Source: an uncultured Flavobacteriales bacterium (GTDB lineage: Bacteria > Bacteroidota > Bacteroidia > Flavobacteriales_D > Sanyastnellaceae). Taken from it: a stretch of 32,706 bases of DNA. Both the position numbers and the translations under genes were made by a program. The stretch covers positions 1-32,706 of the forward strand of contig CALKGQ010000035.1 of NCBI GenBank assembly GCA_938085425.1, read 5' to 3'. Positions 7,443 to 15,739 of the stretch are shown here, piece by piece (position 1 is the stretch's first letter; each line of letters starts with the position of its first letter). The notes below the pieces were generated by a model that searched no databases, was not told the origin of the DNA, and saw only the letters and a program-made list of their open reading frames with translations.

Positions 7443-8402
7443 ATGAAATCACCACATCACCTTAATCTTGTCGCTTTTGTGCTCCTTTTGACGGGGGTGG
7501 TGGGATGCACCACATTGGTGGAAGTGGACCTCCCAGACATTCCGCCCCAGGGAGTGATGGAGGCAAGCTTGCGGTTGGACGAGGCCCCTTTGGTCTTGTT
7601 GACCACGACCCAGGGGTATTTCGAGGCCACGGATGCGTCCACGCTCCCTGAGCTTTTTGTGGGGAATGCAGAAGTGGTCATGACGGTGGACGGCCAAGAG
7701 GTGGAATTGCCTGCGTTGTGCTCAGGGGACTTGCCGCCAGAGGCATTGGCAGCTGCGGCCGATTTCTTGGGGGTCTCCGCGGAGGTGCTGACGGACTTTG
7801 ATTTGTGCGTCTACACAGGCCTTGCGGAACCTTCCACGTACGGACTGGAAGGAGTTGAATATGGTCTCCGGGCCACATGGAGTGAAGGGGGGCAATCCTT
7901 CGATTTGTCAGCCACCACCACCATGCCTTCTGTTCCTGCATTGGACAGCAGTTGGTTCGCCATTCCACCAACGTCCACCAACGACAGTTTGGGGCTCATC
8001 TGGACGGCCTTTACGGATCCTTTGGGCTTTGGTGATGCCTATCGGTGGTCTTCCAAAAGAGTGAACAAATCCGAGGAATTCCTCTACCCTTTGGGCAGCG
8101 TGTTTGACGATGTTTTCGTCGATGGCTTGTCCTTCCCATTCCAAAGTTTCAGGGTGTCTCAACCTGGGGAGGAAGAAGAAGTAGGGGAGGCGGGGTTTTG
8201 GAAGGTTGGAGACACCGTTGTCGTCCGCTTGGAGGCGATCGACCACGAGGTGTTCGAGGTGCTTCGGGATTTTGAGACAAGTGTGTCCAACCAAGGAAAT
8301 CCGTTTGCCTTGCCGTCTTCCGCGAGTTCCAACGTGGAGGGCGGACTCGGGTGGTTCGTGGCCTATGCAGGCGTCACCGACACCGTGGTTTGTGCCCCTT
8401 GA
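7443..8402 (+). CDS. DUF4249 family outer-membrane lipoprotein
   Basis: A 319-residue protein beginning MKSPHHLNL, with a hydrophobic core and the lipobox VVGC (Cys22). The sequence after the Cys (TTLVEVDLPD), the LLTTTQGYFEATDAS stretch leading to the AEVVMTVDGQEVELP strand, and the C-terminal SSNVEGGLGWFVAYAG motif fit DUF4249, a Bacteroidota-specific family. DUF4249 genes usually sit next to a TonB-dependent receptor and are suspected to act as receptor-associated surface lipoproteins; here there is no receptor neighbour, which is odd. I chose the ATG at 7443 because the upstream in-frame ATG (7380) would add a non-hydrophobic extension and would start before the -7 box. Function unknown. 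Confidence 0.85.
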   Translation: MKSPHHLNLVAFVLLLTGVVGCTTLVEVDLPDIPPQGVMEASLRLDEAPLVLLTTTQGYFEATDASTLPELFVGNAEVVMTVDGQEVELPALCSGDLPPEALAAAADFLGVSAEVLTDFDLCVYTGLAEPSTYGLEGVEYGLRATWSEGGQSFDLSATTTMPSVPALDSSWFAIPPTSTNDSLGLIWTAFTDPLGFGDAYRWSSKRVNKSEEFLYPLGSVFDDVFVDGLSFPFQSFRVSQPGEEEEVGEAGFWKVGDTVVVRLEAIDHEVFEVLRDFETSVSNQGNPFALPSSASSNVEGGLGWFVAYAGVTDTVVCAP

Positions 8403-8430
8403 TTTTTGGGCACAGACGCCTCGGGCATTG

Positions 8431-8438
8431 TACATTTC
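8431..8438 (+). promoter_or_regulatory. Probable -7 box of the DUF4139 gene
   Basis: TACATTTC differs from TAnnTTTG in the last base and lies 16 nt before the ATG at 8455, in the 52-nt gap after the DUF4249 gene. It suggests the DUF4139 gene can be transcribed independently. Confidence 0.45.
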
Positions 8439-8454
8439 CATCAAAACCACATTT

Positions 8455-10026
8455 ATGCGCTTCAACACGCTTCCTCTCCTGACTTCGTGGGCACTCTTTT
8501 TGTTCTCCTTCTTCTTGCCAAGCTCTGGTTGGTCGCAAAGCAACGGTGAACCGTGGCGGTTGGATGCGGTGACTTGCCATGAAGTGGGGGCCTTGATGAC
8601 ATTTGAAACGAACATTGAATCGGCAGGTGGCGAGTCTTTGGTGTTGCTTTCAGGTTTGCCCCAGGATGTGGAGGTGTCCAGTGCGCAGATCTTGATGCCA
8701 GAAGGCATGGCATTGGTCTCGGTCACACAGGAGTCACCTTTGCCAGACATGGATGCGGAATTGACGCGTGCCCGTGCCGCAAACAACGCCCAACGGTTGG
8801 CCATCGACCTGGAGGAGGCACTGCTTTCTGCCTTGGACCAAGAGCGCGCATTTTTGGAATACAACCGCACGATTGGCGGCGGGGGCGAGGTGCTCCTCGT
8901 TGACGATGTGGAGGAAATGCGGCATTACGTCGCCCAGCGTCATCAGGAATTGGCTTTGGACAGGGTGGACCTGACCAGCAACCTCCGCGTCATGCGCGAA
9001 GCACTGGTCCAATCGGATCAAGCATTGGCCCAACTCGAACGGAAAGCAGCGACTCCATTGCACGCATTGCAATTGGTTCTTGCTGGGGAGGGACGTGGAT
9101 TGTTGAAGGTGCAGGTGGCCACGCAGCAAGCTGGCTGGGCCAGTTCATACGACTTGTCTTGGGAAGAGTCCGAAGGGGTGTTGAAGGCCGATCGCTTTGC
9201 GCTGGTGGTCCAAAACACCGGTTTGGATTGGGACCAGGTCGTTTTGGAATTGCGGACAGGGAAGCCGCTGGGCCTCGCCCATGTTGTCCCGACCCGTCCT
9301 GTGTTGAGGGCTTCAAGTGAGGCCTCCTACAAAGGTTACTCTGCGAATGTGGCCTGGGTGAACAGTGGTCTTCACGACACGCGTGCAAGAGAAGATGTAC
9401 TGAGCTTGAGTGGCGCCCAAGCCTCCAATTGGCGAATGGCCGCCGAGGGCAGGGTGACCGTCTCTGGCGATGGTGCTGCGGCCCGGGTCAAACTCGACAC
9501 ACAGCGGTTGGAAGCCACCCCGCATTGGGTGGCAAGTGTCCAACGGGGTGAGTCGGCTCTTCGCACCTGCCAAACGGTTTCTTGGATGGACGCGAACATG
9601 CTGTCTGGGGAAGGAAGGATTTTCCAAAACAATGCGATGCTCGGGGTCATGCCCGTGAACATGCCTCCTTGGGGGGACTCGTTGACTGTCGAATTGGGCA
9701 TGGACCAAACCATCCGGATTGCACGTGAGTTGCTTCGTGACGACAGTGGCACAAGAAGGTGGAGTGGAAAACGCGTGGTGGAGCAAGTGCGGGAACTGAC
9801 GGTGCACAATGCACGTCCCACAGAAGCTGCCATCGAGGTCGAAGAGCAACTTCCATTGGCCATCGGTTGGGACATTGAAGTCCAAGCGACCGAGGGAGGA
9901 ATGTACGATGCAGCCACAGGCAAGGTCGTTTGGTCGGAAGTGAACATGGCCCCTGAGAGCACCTGGACTGCACAGGTCAGAATCAACATCGTGGTGCCAA
10001 GAGGCCAGCAACTTCTGGGGTTCTGA
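8455..10026 (+). CDS. DUF4140/DUF4139 domain protein (mucoidy inhibitor MuiA-like), exported
   Basis: A 523-residue protein with an N-terminal signal peptide (MRFNTLPLL, hydrophobic core, cleavage near GWSQ, residue 28). An N-terminal DUF4140-like beta region follows (SLVLLSGLPQDVEVSSAQI). Then comes a helical, probably coiled-coil segment (about residues 100-200, with LTRARAANNAQRLAIDLEEALL and later helices). The rest is a DUF4139 beta domain (GWASSYDLSWEES, LVVQNTGLDWDQVVLELRTGKP, the Y-K-S-like SYKGYSANVAW, and the C-terminal REL-VHNARPTEAAIEVEEQLPL stretch). Family members are implicated in mucoidy control in some species, but the biochemical role is unknown. It is probably periplasmic or surface-exposed. 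It converges on lpxB with only 23 nt between stops. Confidence 0.85.
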   Translation: MRFNTLPLLTSWALFLFSFFLPSSGWSQSNGEPWRLDAVTCHEVGALMTFETNIESAGGESLVLLSGLPQDVEVSSAQILMPEGMALVSVTQESPLPDMDAELTRARAANNAQRLAIDLEEALLSALDQERAFLEYNRTIGGGGEVLLVDDVEEMRHYVAQRHQELALDRVDLTSNLRVMREALVQSDQALAQLERKAATPLHALQLVLAGEGRGLLKVQVATQQAGWASSYDLSWEESEGVLKADRFALVVQNTGLDWDQVVLELRTGKPLGLAHVVPTRPVLRASSEASYKGYSANVAWVNSGLHDTRAREDVLSLSGAQASNWRMAAEGRVTVSGDGAAARVKLDTQRLEATPHWVASVQRGESALRTCQTVSWMDANMLSGEGRIFQNNAMLGVMPVNMPPWGDSLTVELGMDQTIRIARELLRDDSGTRRWSGKRVVEQVRELTVHNARPTEAAIEVEEQLPLAIGWDIEVQATEGGMYDAATGKVVWSEVNMAPESTWTAQVRINIVVPRGQQLLGF

Positions 10027-10049
10027 GGGGGAGTTGATGGACAACGTAT

Positions 10050-11168
10050 TCAGCCCAGCACTTGAAAGAGGTGTTGGGCAAGACGTTCAGCGGCCCCTGG
10101 GCCACCAAGCTTTGAGGCGACTTCCTGAAACGCCTTTTTCTGAGGGGCAAGGTCCTCCAATGTCAAGCCCAAGAGAGCCTCAGGCGTCAATTCGTTTTGG
10201 ATCAATTCAGGAACGACTTTCCGGTCCAGCAAGATGTTGGGCAATCCGATGAACGGCACCTTCGCCAGTTGCTTGGCCACGGCATAAGTGAGCCGGCTCG
10301 TTCGGTACACGAGAACATGCGGGGTGCCCGCCAATGCAGCTTCCAAGGTGGCAGTCCCACTGGCCACCCATGCCATTTGGGCCCGTTGAAGCACCTCCTC
10401 AGTGGGCCCAAACACCACATCGACACCTGCATCCACGGCCAATTGGTAGTCCTTGGGCTGCTTTCCGGGAGCTCCAGCGATGGCCACGTCCCGCAACGCC
10501 CACCTTCCTTGGGCAGCTCCTCGTCGAGCGGCTTCGACCAGGATGGGGAGGTGGTGTTGCAGCTCTTGGTGCCTCGATCCTGGGAGCATCGCCAAAGCGA
10601 GGGGCCTGTCGCGAGGAGGCGTGACGCTGCCATCGAGCCCGTCCAGCAGAGGATGGCCAACATTCCAGGTGTTCACTCCTGCTTGCGACAGGAGGTCATT
10701 TTCAAATGGGAGGATGGGGCAGGCCACGTCGAAGTCTTGGGCCAAGGCCTTGGTCCGCCCAGCTTTCCAAGCCCAGATTTGGGGGGTCACCCATTGCAAT
10801 CTGAAGGCGGGATGGCCTGTTTTTCTCAAACGCTTTGCCAGTCTCATGTTGAATCCTGGAAAGTCGATGGTCACGACCACATCAGGGGCAAAATCTTCGA
10901 TGTCGGACTGGATGCGTCGCAGGTTTTTGAAGATGGTCATGATGTTTTGGGCCACTTCCCAAAACCCCATGAAATTGATGTCATTGCAATGGGTCAGCAC
11001 CTTCATGCCCGAGGCTGCCATGGCATCTCCTCCCCAGCCAACACATTCTGCTTGCCATCCTCGTTGCTGGGCCATTTCTCCAAGCTGGCGCACCAACATG
11101 GCGCCATACGCGTCGCCTGAGGCTTCGCCAGCGACAAGGAACACCTTCAAGTGCCCCGGGGTCTGCAT
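10050..11168 (-). CDS. lpxB: Lipid-A-disaccharide synthase
   Basis: LpxB, a GT19 peripheral membrane enzyme, condenses UDP-2,3-diacylglucosamine with lipid X to form the lipid A disaccharide. With the ATG at 11168 the product is 372 residues. Hallmarks are FLVAGEASGDAYGAMLV at the N-terminus, GWGGDAMAASGM, INFMGFWEV, PDVVVTIDFPGFNMRLAK, WVTPQIWAWK, LPFEN and NVGHPLLD, then ALAMLPGSRHQELQ and the ASGTATLEAAL-GTPHVLVYRTS region. A GTG at 11183 that overlaps the upstream gene's stop as GTGA is an alternative start, adding five residues (xTSRP). It is the last gene of pepD-surE-membrane protein-lpxB. Confidence 0.97.
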   Translation of the reverse strand: MQTPGHLKVFLVAGEASGDAYGAMLVRQLGEMAQQRGWQAECVGWGGDAMAASGMKVLTHCNDINFMGFWEVAQNIMTIFKNLRRIQSDIEDFAPDVVVTIDFPGFNMRLAKRLRKTGHPAFRLQWVTPQIWAWKAGRTKALAQDFDVACPILPFENDLLSQAGVNTWNVGHPLLDGLDGSVTPPRDRPLALAMLPGSRHQELQHHLPILVEAARRGAAQGRWALRDVAIAGAPGKQPKDYQLAVDAGVDVVFGPTEEVLQRAQMAWVASGTATLEAALAGTPHVLVYRTSRLTYAVAKQLAKVPFIGLPNILLDRKVVPELIQNELTPEALLGLTLEDLAPQKKAFQEVASKLGGPGAAERLAQHLFQVLG

Positions 11169-11179
11169 GGGACGGGATG

Positions 11180-11503
11180 TCACCACGTTCCGGCCGAGGA
11201 TTGGAAATAAATGATGAGGGGCACGGTCAGCAGAATGACCGCCAAGATTCCCTGTGCAATCCGTTCCCAGTCCATTCGGTTGGCCAGCCAAAACAGCACC
11301 ACATTGAGAAGCGTGCTGGCTGTGAGAATGCTGTCGCGGTAGAGGGTGCTCCCCAGCACCACGGTTTTCCAAAAGTCTTGAAACGTGGTGTGGTTGGCCC
11401 AAGCCCACCACTGTCCCAGCAGCAACCCTCCGAGCAAGGTGCCGAGGATGCCCGCAGCCAATCCAGTGGCAAAATGATCGTATCGCGCGCTTTCAGTCTT
11501 CAA
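11180..11503 (-). CDS. Small three-helix membrane protein between surE and lpxB, function unknown
   Basis: A 107-residue protein (ATG at 11503, stop at 11180) that overlaps the end of surE by 11 nt and meets a possible GTG start of lpxB. Hydrophobic helices are predicted by eye at about residues 13-33 (Gly/Leu-rich), 58-74 and 81-100, with an aromatic loop QWWAW after the first helix. I do not recognise a named family. Its position between surE and the lipid A gene lpxB, with overlaps on both sides, argues that it is a real, co-translated gene. An envelope-lipid role is inference from context only. Confidence 0.75.
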   Translation of the reverse strand: MKTESARYDHFATGLAAGILGTLLGGLLLGQWWAWANHTTFQDFWKTVVLGSTLYRDSILTASTLLNVVLFWLANRMDWERIAQGILAVILLTVPLIIYFQSSAGTW

Positions 11504-12287
11504 GTCGCAGGTTCCATTGGTTCAACTCGGCCAAGGCGTGGTGGGCGGTCAAGTCGTATTGCACAGGGACCACACTGACATGGTGGTTGCGCAATGCCCA
11601 TTCGTCCGTGTCTTCTCCGGAGTCAATGTCGGTGAAATTCCCAGTCATCCAGTAATAGGGGCGGCCGCCAGGGGACTTTCTTTCTTCGAAGGCATCGGCC
11701 CAATGACCTGCAGCCTGTCGACAGATGCGAATGCCCTTGAGCTCATTCGGTGCAACTTTGGGAATGTTGACATTGAGGCATGTGCCTTTGGGCGTGCCAT
11801 GTTGGAGGACCTGTTGGGTCAAGGTCCTGACGACCCCGCGTGAAGCTGTAAAGTCCGCATGTTCATCAAAGTCGCACAGCGAAAAACCAATGGAAGGGAT
11901 GCCTTCAAGGGCCCCTTCGACTGCGGCGGACATGGTGCCAGAGTAGATGACATTGATGGAGCTGTTGCTGCCATGGTTGATTCCACTCAGCAAGATGTCC
12001 GGTTTGCGGTCCAAAATTTTGTAGATCGCCAACTTGACACAATCCACTGGGGTGCCAGAAGTTCGATACGCCTTGATGTTGGCGGCACCAAAGTCATGGG
12101 GCCACATTTTCAGAATGTTGCTGATGGTGATGGCATGTCCCATCCCGCTTTGGTGGCTGTCTGGCGCCACGACCACGACATCTCCCAAGTCGGAGATGCT
12201 TTCCACCAAGTTGCGGATGCCAGGTGCGGTGATGCCGTCGTCATTGGTGACGAGAATGAGGGGGCGTTTGGAGGATCCTTGGGTCAT
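11493..12287 (-). CDS. surE: 5'/3'-nucleotidase SurE
   Basis: SurE is a metal-dependent phosphatase acting on nucleoside 5'- and 3'-monophosphates and short polyphosphates, linked to stationary-phase survival. The 264 residues carry the metal site motif LVTNDDGI (Asp-Asp) near the N-terminus, VVVAPDSHQSGMGHAITI, the TSGTPVDCVKLAI segment and LLSGINHGSN (metal-binding Asn). The ATG at 12287 is preferred; a TTG at 12293 abutting the pepD stop would add two residues. Six bases separate it from pepD, so the pair is surely co-transcribed. Confidence 0.96.
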   Translation of the reverse strand: MTQGSSKRPLILVTNDDGITAPGIRNLVESISDLGDVVVVAPDSHQSGMGHAITISNILKMWPHDFGAANIKAYRTSGTPVDCVKLAIYKILDRKPDILLSGINHGSNSSINVIYSGTMSAAVEGALEGIPSIGFSLCDFDEHADFTASRGVVRTLTQQVLQHGTPKGTCLNVNIPKVAPNELKGIRICRQAAGHWADAFEERKSPGGRPYYWMTGNFTDIDSGEDTDEWALRNHHVSVVPVQYDLTAHHALAELNQWNLRLED

Positions 12288-12293
12288 GTCCAA

Positions 12294-13778
12294 TCAGGCT
12301 TGAGGCGTGCGGTGAAGAACTTCGAGGAAATACCCCCAAAACTTTTGAACGGAGCTGATCTGAACACATTCGTCGGGGCTGTGGGCACCGCGGATGTTGG
12401 GGCCAAATGACACCATGTCCATGTTGGGGTAGTTCGTTCCAAGGATGCCACATTCAAGTCCTGCATGACAGGCCAAAACACGTGGGTCTTCTCCAAAATG
12501 TTCTGTATACAGGGCGCGGCACATCGCAACGGCCTCGCTCGAGGGGTTGGGGGTCCATCCAGGATACGATCCACTTCGCTCCGTTTGGAGACCCGCCAAA
12601 GCGAAGGCAGCCTCAATGCCTCTGGCATGGTCGTCCTTTTCCGAGTCGACACTGCTTCGGTTCAGGCATTGGATTTCAACTTTCCCACCTTTGACATCCA
12701 CGCGTGCCAAGTTGTTGGAGGTTTGCACCAGGCCTTCAATGTCAGGGCTCATCCTGTGGATGCCCACTGGACAAGCTTGAAGCGCGAGAAGCAAGGCATA
12801 CTGGTCCTCTTCGCCCATGACGTGGCTCGGCAGGTCAACAGGATTCCACTCGACCACCAAATCGGGGTCTGTGGTGCCATGCTCTGCTCTCAAGCGTTCT
12901 GCGGTTTGGGCCAAGGCTTGTGCGAGCGGGTCCAGGTCACTTTTCGCGCAAACGACCACCGTTCTGGATTCTCGTGGGATGGCATTTCGAAGCCCGCCTC
13001 CTTCGATCTGGGCGACGCGCAGGTCCACGTGGTCCAGTGCTTCAAGCACGACGCGGTTGCCCAATTTGTTGGCGTTTGCCAATCCCTTGTGAATGTCCAT
13101 TCCACTGTGGCCACCGGATGCACCACGCACCACGATTTCAAGGGCCATGTTGCCTTCTTCCACGGTGGTCTCCTCCGTGTAGGTGCCTCGCGAAGTGAGG
13201 TCGACGCCTCCTGCGCATCCGATGCTGATTTCATCGTCGTCCTCGGTGTCCAGGTTGAGGAGGATGTCACCTGAGAGAAAGCCGCCTTTCAGGCCCAAAG
13301 CGCCGGTCATGCCCGTCTCCTCGTCGATGGTGAAAAGTGCTTCCAAAGCGGGGTGGGGCACGTCTTGGCTTTCGAGCACCGCCAAAATGCTGGCCACGCC
13401 TATGCCATTGTCTGCGCCGAGCGTGGTGCCGTCTGCGCGCACCCAATCGCCGTCCACCATCATCCGGATGCCCTCCGACATGAAGTCAAAATCGGTGGCT
13501 GCGTTTTTTTGGCACACCATGTCCACATGGCTTTGGAGGACCACTGTTTTTCTCGACTCCATTCCTGGAGTTGAATCCTTTTTAATCAAGACGTTGCCAA
13601 CCTCGTCCTGAAGTGATTGTAGACCCTTTTGTTTGGCCCACGTGTGCAGCCATTCAACCACCTTGCCCTCATGCTTTGAGGGCCGAGGAATGGCGTTCAA
13701 ATCGGCAAATCGGTTCCAGAGGTCAAGCGGCTCGAGTTGGCGAACCGGGTGGGTGGGGTGATCGGCGTGGTCCTTCAT
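12294..13778 (-). CDS. pepD: Aminoacyl-histidine dipeptidase (M20 family)
   Basis: PepD (peptidase D, carnosinase-type) is a cytoplasmic zinc dipeptidase of family M20. The 494 residues start at the ATG at 13778. Metal and catalytic residues are visible: SHVDMV (His84), ADNGIG (Asp123), DEETGMTG (Glu153-Glu154), the acidic NLDTEDDDE stretch, and the C-terminal HAGLECG. The lid-domain motif GASGGHSGMDIHKG is also present. It heads a four-gene minus-strand operon with surE, a small membrane protein and lpxB. A near-consensus -7 box sits 5 nt before its start codon. Confidence 0.95.
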   Translation of the reverse strand: MKDHADHPTHPVRQLEPLDLWNRFADLNAIPRPSKHEGKVVEWLHTWAKQKGLQSLQDEVGNVLIKKDSTPGMESRKTVVLQSHVDMVCQKNAATDFDFMSEGIRMMVDGDWVRADGTTLGADNGIGVASILAVLESQDVPHPALEALFTIDEETGMTGALGLKGGFLSGDILLNLDTEDDDEISIGCAGGVDLTSRGTYTEETTVEEGNMALEIVVRGASGGHSGMDIHKGLANANKLGNRVVLEALDHVDLRVAQIEGGGLRNAIPRESRTVVVCAKSDLDPLAQALAQTAERLRAEHGTTDPDLVVEWNPVDLPSHVMGEEDQYALLLALQACPVGIHRMSPDIEGLVQTSNNLARVDVKGGKVEIQCLNRSSVDSEKDDHARGIEAAFALAGLQTERSGSYPGWTPNPSSEAVAMCRALYTEHFGEDPRVLACHAGLECGILGTNYPNMDMVSFGPNIRGAHSPDECVQISSVQKFWGYFLEVLHRTPQA

Positions 13779-13783
13779 GGTTC

Positions 13784-13791
13784 GAAAGGTA
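13784..13791 (-). promoter_or_regulatory. Probable -7 box of the pepD operon
   Basis: TACCTTTC (one mismatch to TAnnTTTG, last base) lies 5 nt before the pepD ATG on the minus strand. No TTG is visible at -33. It lies in the 110-nt divergent region 13779-13888 shared with parE. Confidence 0.5.
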
Positions 13792-13872
13792 GGCACCGAT
13801 TGGTGTGTGAAAGGCGCGTATGGTGTGGAAAAGTTGAGGTTTTGCCTGAGTGCTTCGGAGCGTGTGCTTAGG

Positions 13873-13880
13873 TACTTTCG
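13873..13880 (+). promoter_or_regulatory. Possible -7 box of the parE-parC operon
   Basis: TACTTTCG differs from TAnnTTTG at one base and lies 8 nt before the parE ATG at 13889. No TTG is visible at the expected upstream spacing, so this is a weak call resting on position. Confidence 0.4.
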
Positions 13881-13888
13881 AGGTTGAA

Positions 13889-15739
13889 ATGGCAGAACAA
13901 GTCACGTACACAGAAGACAACATCCGTAGCCTGGATTGGAAGGAGCACATCCGCATGCGTCCAGGCATGTACATCGGCAAGTTGGGCGATGGCAAGGACG
14001 CCGACGACGGCATCTACGTTTTGCTCAAAGAGGTGGTGGACAATTGCATCGATGAATACACCATGGGCCATGGCCGCAAGGTGGAAGTGGTCATCAAAGA
14101 CGATGAGGTGCGTGTCCGTGATTACGGCCGGGGAATCCCATTGGGCAAGGTCGTAGATTGTGTGTCCAAGATCAACACAGGCGGCAAGTACGACAGCCGT
14201 GCATTCAAAAAGTCTGTGGGTCTGAATGGTGTGGGCACCAAGGCCGTGAATGCACTGAGCACGGAGTTTGTGGTCGAAAGTGTGCGTGAAGGCCAAATGA
14301 AAAGGGCTGGGTTCACTTCCGGCGTGCTCACCGACGATGCTGCATTGGAAGCCACCACCAAACGGGACGGCACGCGCATCCGATTCAAGCCAGACACAGA
14401 GATTTTCAAGGCCTACCGATTTCGGATGGAGCATGTGGAAAAGCTCCTGTGGAACTACGCTTACCTGAACACGGGATTGAGCCTGTACTTGAACGGAGAG
14501 AAGTTCAGGAGTGAACATGGCCTCAAAGACCTTCTGGAGGACCGCCTGGACAGCAAGCTGCGCTACCCCATCATGCATTTGAAGGGAGAGGACATCGAAG
14601 TGGCGTTGACGCACACCGACGCTTACGGGGAGGATTACCAAAGCTTCGTCAACGGTCAATTCACGCCCCAAGGAGGCACCCACCAAAGCGCCTTCCGCGA
14701 AGCCTACATCAGGGTGGTGCGCGATTTCTTTGGCAAGGATTATGATGCCCAGGACATCCGAGGCGGGATTTCTGCAGCCGTCGCCGTCAAGGTGGAGGAG
14801 CCCGTCTTTGAATCCCAAACCAAAACCAAGCTGGGGTCTCAAGATGTGGGACCCAACCGGCCCACACTGAAAAGCTTTGTGTTCGAATTTCTCAAGCGAG
14901 AGCTTGACAACTTCTTGCATAGGAACCCAGAGACCGCGCAGGCCTTGCAGGCCCGAATTGTCCAAAGTGAGAAGGAGCGCAAGGACCTAGCAGGCATCAA
15001 AAAGCTGGCACGTGAGCGCGCCAAAAAGGCATCGCTGCACAACCGAAAGCTCCGCGATTGTCGGTTGCACCTCACCGACAGCAAGAAGGACAGGAACGAA
15101 GAAACCACCTTGTTCATCACCGAGGGAGACTCCGCTTCAGGATCGATCACCAAGGCGAGAGATGTGGCGACACAGGCCGTCTTCAGTTTGAAAGGGAAGC
15201 CTTTGAACAGTTTTGGGCTGACCAAGAAGGTGGTCTACGAGAATGAAGAATTCAATTTGCTTCAGGCGGCCCTCAACATCGAGGACGGATTGGACACCTT
15301 GCGCTACAACAAGGTGGTCATCGCCACCGATGCGGATGTGGACGGCATGCACATTCGCCTGCTGCTGATCACCTTCTTTTTGCAGTTCTTCCCAGATTTG
15401 GTCAAGCGTGGACACCTCTACGTGCTGCAGACCCCTCTTTTTAGGGTCCGGAACAAGAAAGAGACGCGCTATTGCTACGACCCCATGGAGAAGCACAAAG
15501 CCCTCCAAGACCTGGGGGCGCGGGCAGAGATCACGCGGTTCAAGGGGTTGGGAGAAATCAGCCCCAGTGAGTTCAGCCACTTCATTGGCGAAGACATCCG
15601 TTTGGACCCTGTGGTGATTGGCAAGGAGCAGAGCCTTCAGGAAATGCTCGGGTTCTTCATGGGCAAGAACACCCCCAACCGGCAGAAATTCATCATTGAG
15701 AACCTCCGAGTGGAGAAAGACGAAGTGACGGAAGCATGA
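13889..15739 (+). CDS. parE: DNA topoisomerase IV subunit B
   Basis: ParE provides the ATPase and TOPRIM parts of topoisomerase IV, which unlinks replicated chromosomes. The start at 13889 ([17 protein letters not shown]) leads directly into the GHKL ATPase domain: [24 protein letters not shown] (the Asn-containing N box), [11 protein letters not shown] and [14 protein letters not shown]. The QTKTKLG switch Lys loop follows. TOPRIM motifs are EGDSASGS (Glu412) and [11 protein letters not shown] (about residue 481). At 616 residues it is ParE-sized rather than GyrB-sized. The stop overlaps the parC start by 4 nt (ATGA). Gyrase versus topo IV is inferred from the adjacent ParC-type partner and length. 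Confidence 0.93.
   Translation: MAEQVTYTEDNIRSLDWKEHIRMRPGMYIGKLGDGKDADDGIYVLLKEVVDNCIDEYTMGHGRKVEVVIKDDEVRVRDYGRGIPLGKVVDCVSKINTGGKYDSRAFKKSVGLNGVGTKAVNALSTEFVVESVREGQMKRAGFTSGVLTDDAALEATTKRDGTRIRFKPDTEIFKAYRFRMEHVEKLLWNYAYLNTGLSLYLNGEKFRSEHGLKDLLEDRLDSKLRYPIMHLKGEDIEVALTHTDAYGEDYQSFVNGQFTPQGGTHQSAFREAYIRVVRDFFGKDYDAQDIRGGISAAVAVKVEEPVFESQTKTKLGSQDVGPNRPTLKSFVFEFLKRELDNFLHRNPETAQALQARIVQSEKERKDLAGIKKLARERAKKASLHNRKLRDCRLHLTDSKKDRNEETTLFITEGDSASGSITKARDVATQAVFSLKGKPLNSFGLTKKVVYENEEFNLLQAALNIEDGLDTLRYNKVVIATDADVDGMHIRLLLITFFLQFFPDLVKRGHLYVLQTPLFRVRNKKETRYCYDPMEKHKALQDLGARAEITRFKGLGEISPSEFSHFIGEDIRLDPVVIGKEQSLQEMLGFFMGKNTPNRQKFIIENLRVEKDEVTEA

Noticed and set aside
13868-14965. A 365-codon minus-strand frame opposite parE
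   Set aside because: It is a shadow of the ParE ATPase domain coding sequence; no recognisable domain, and it begins inside parE.
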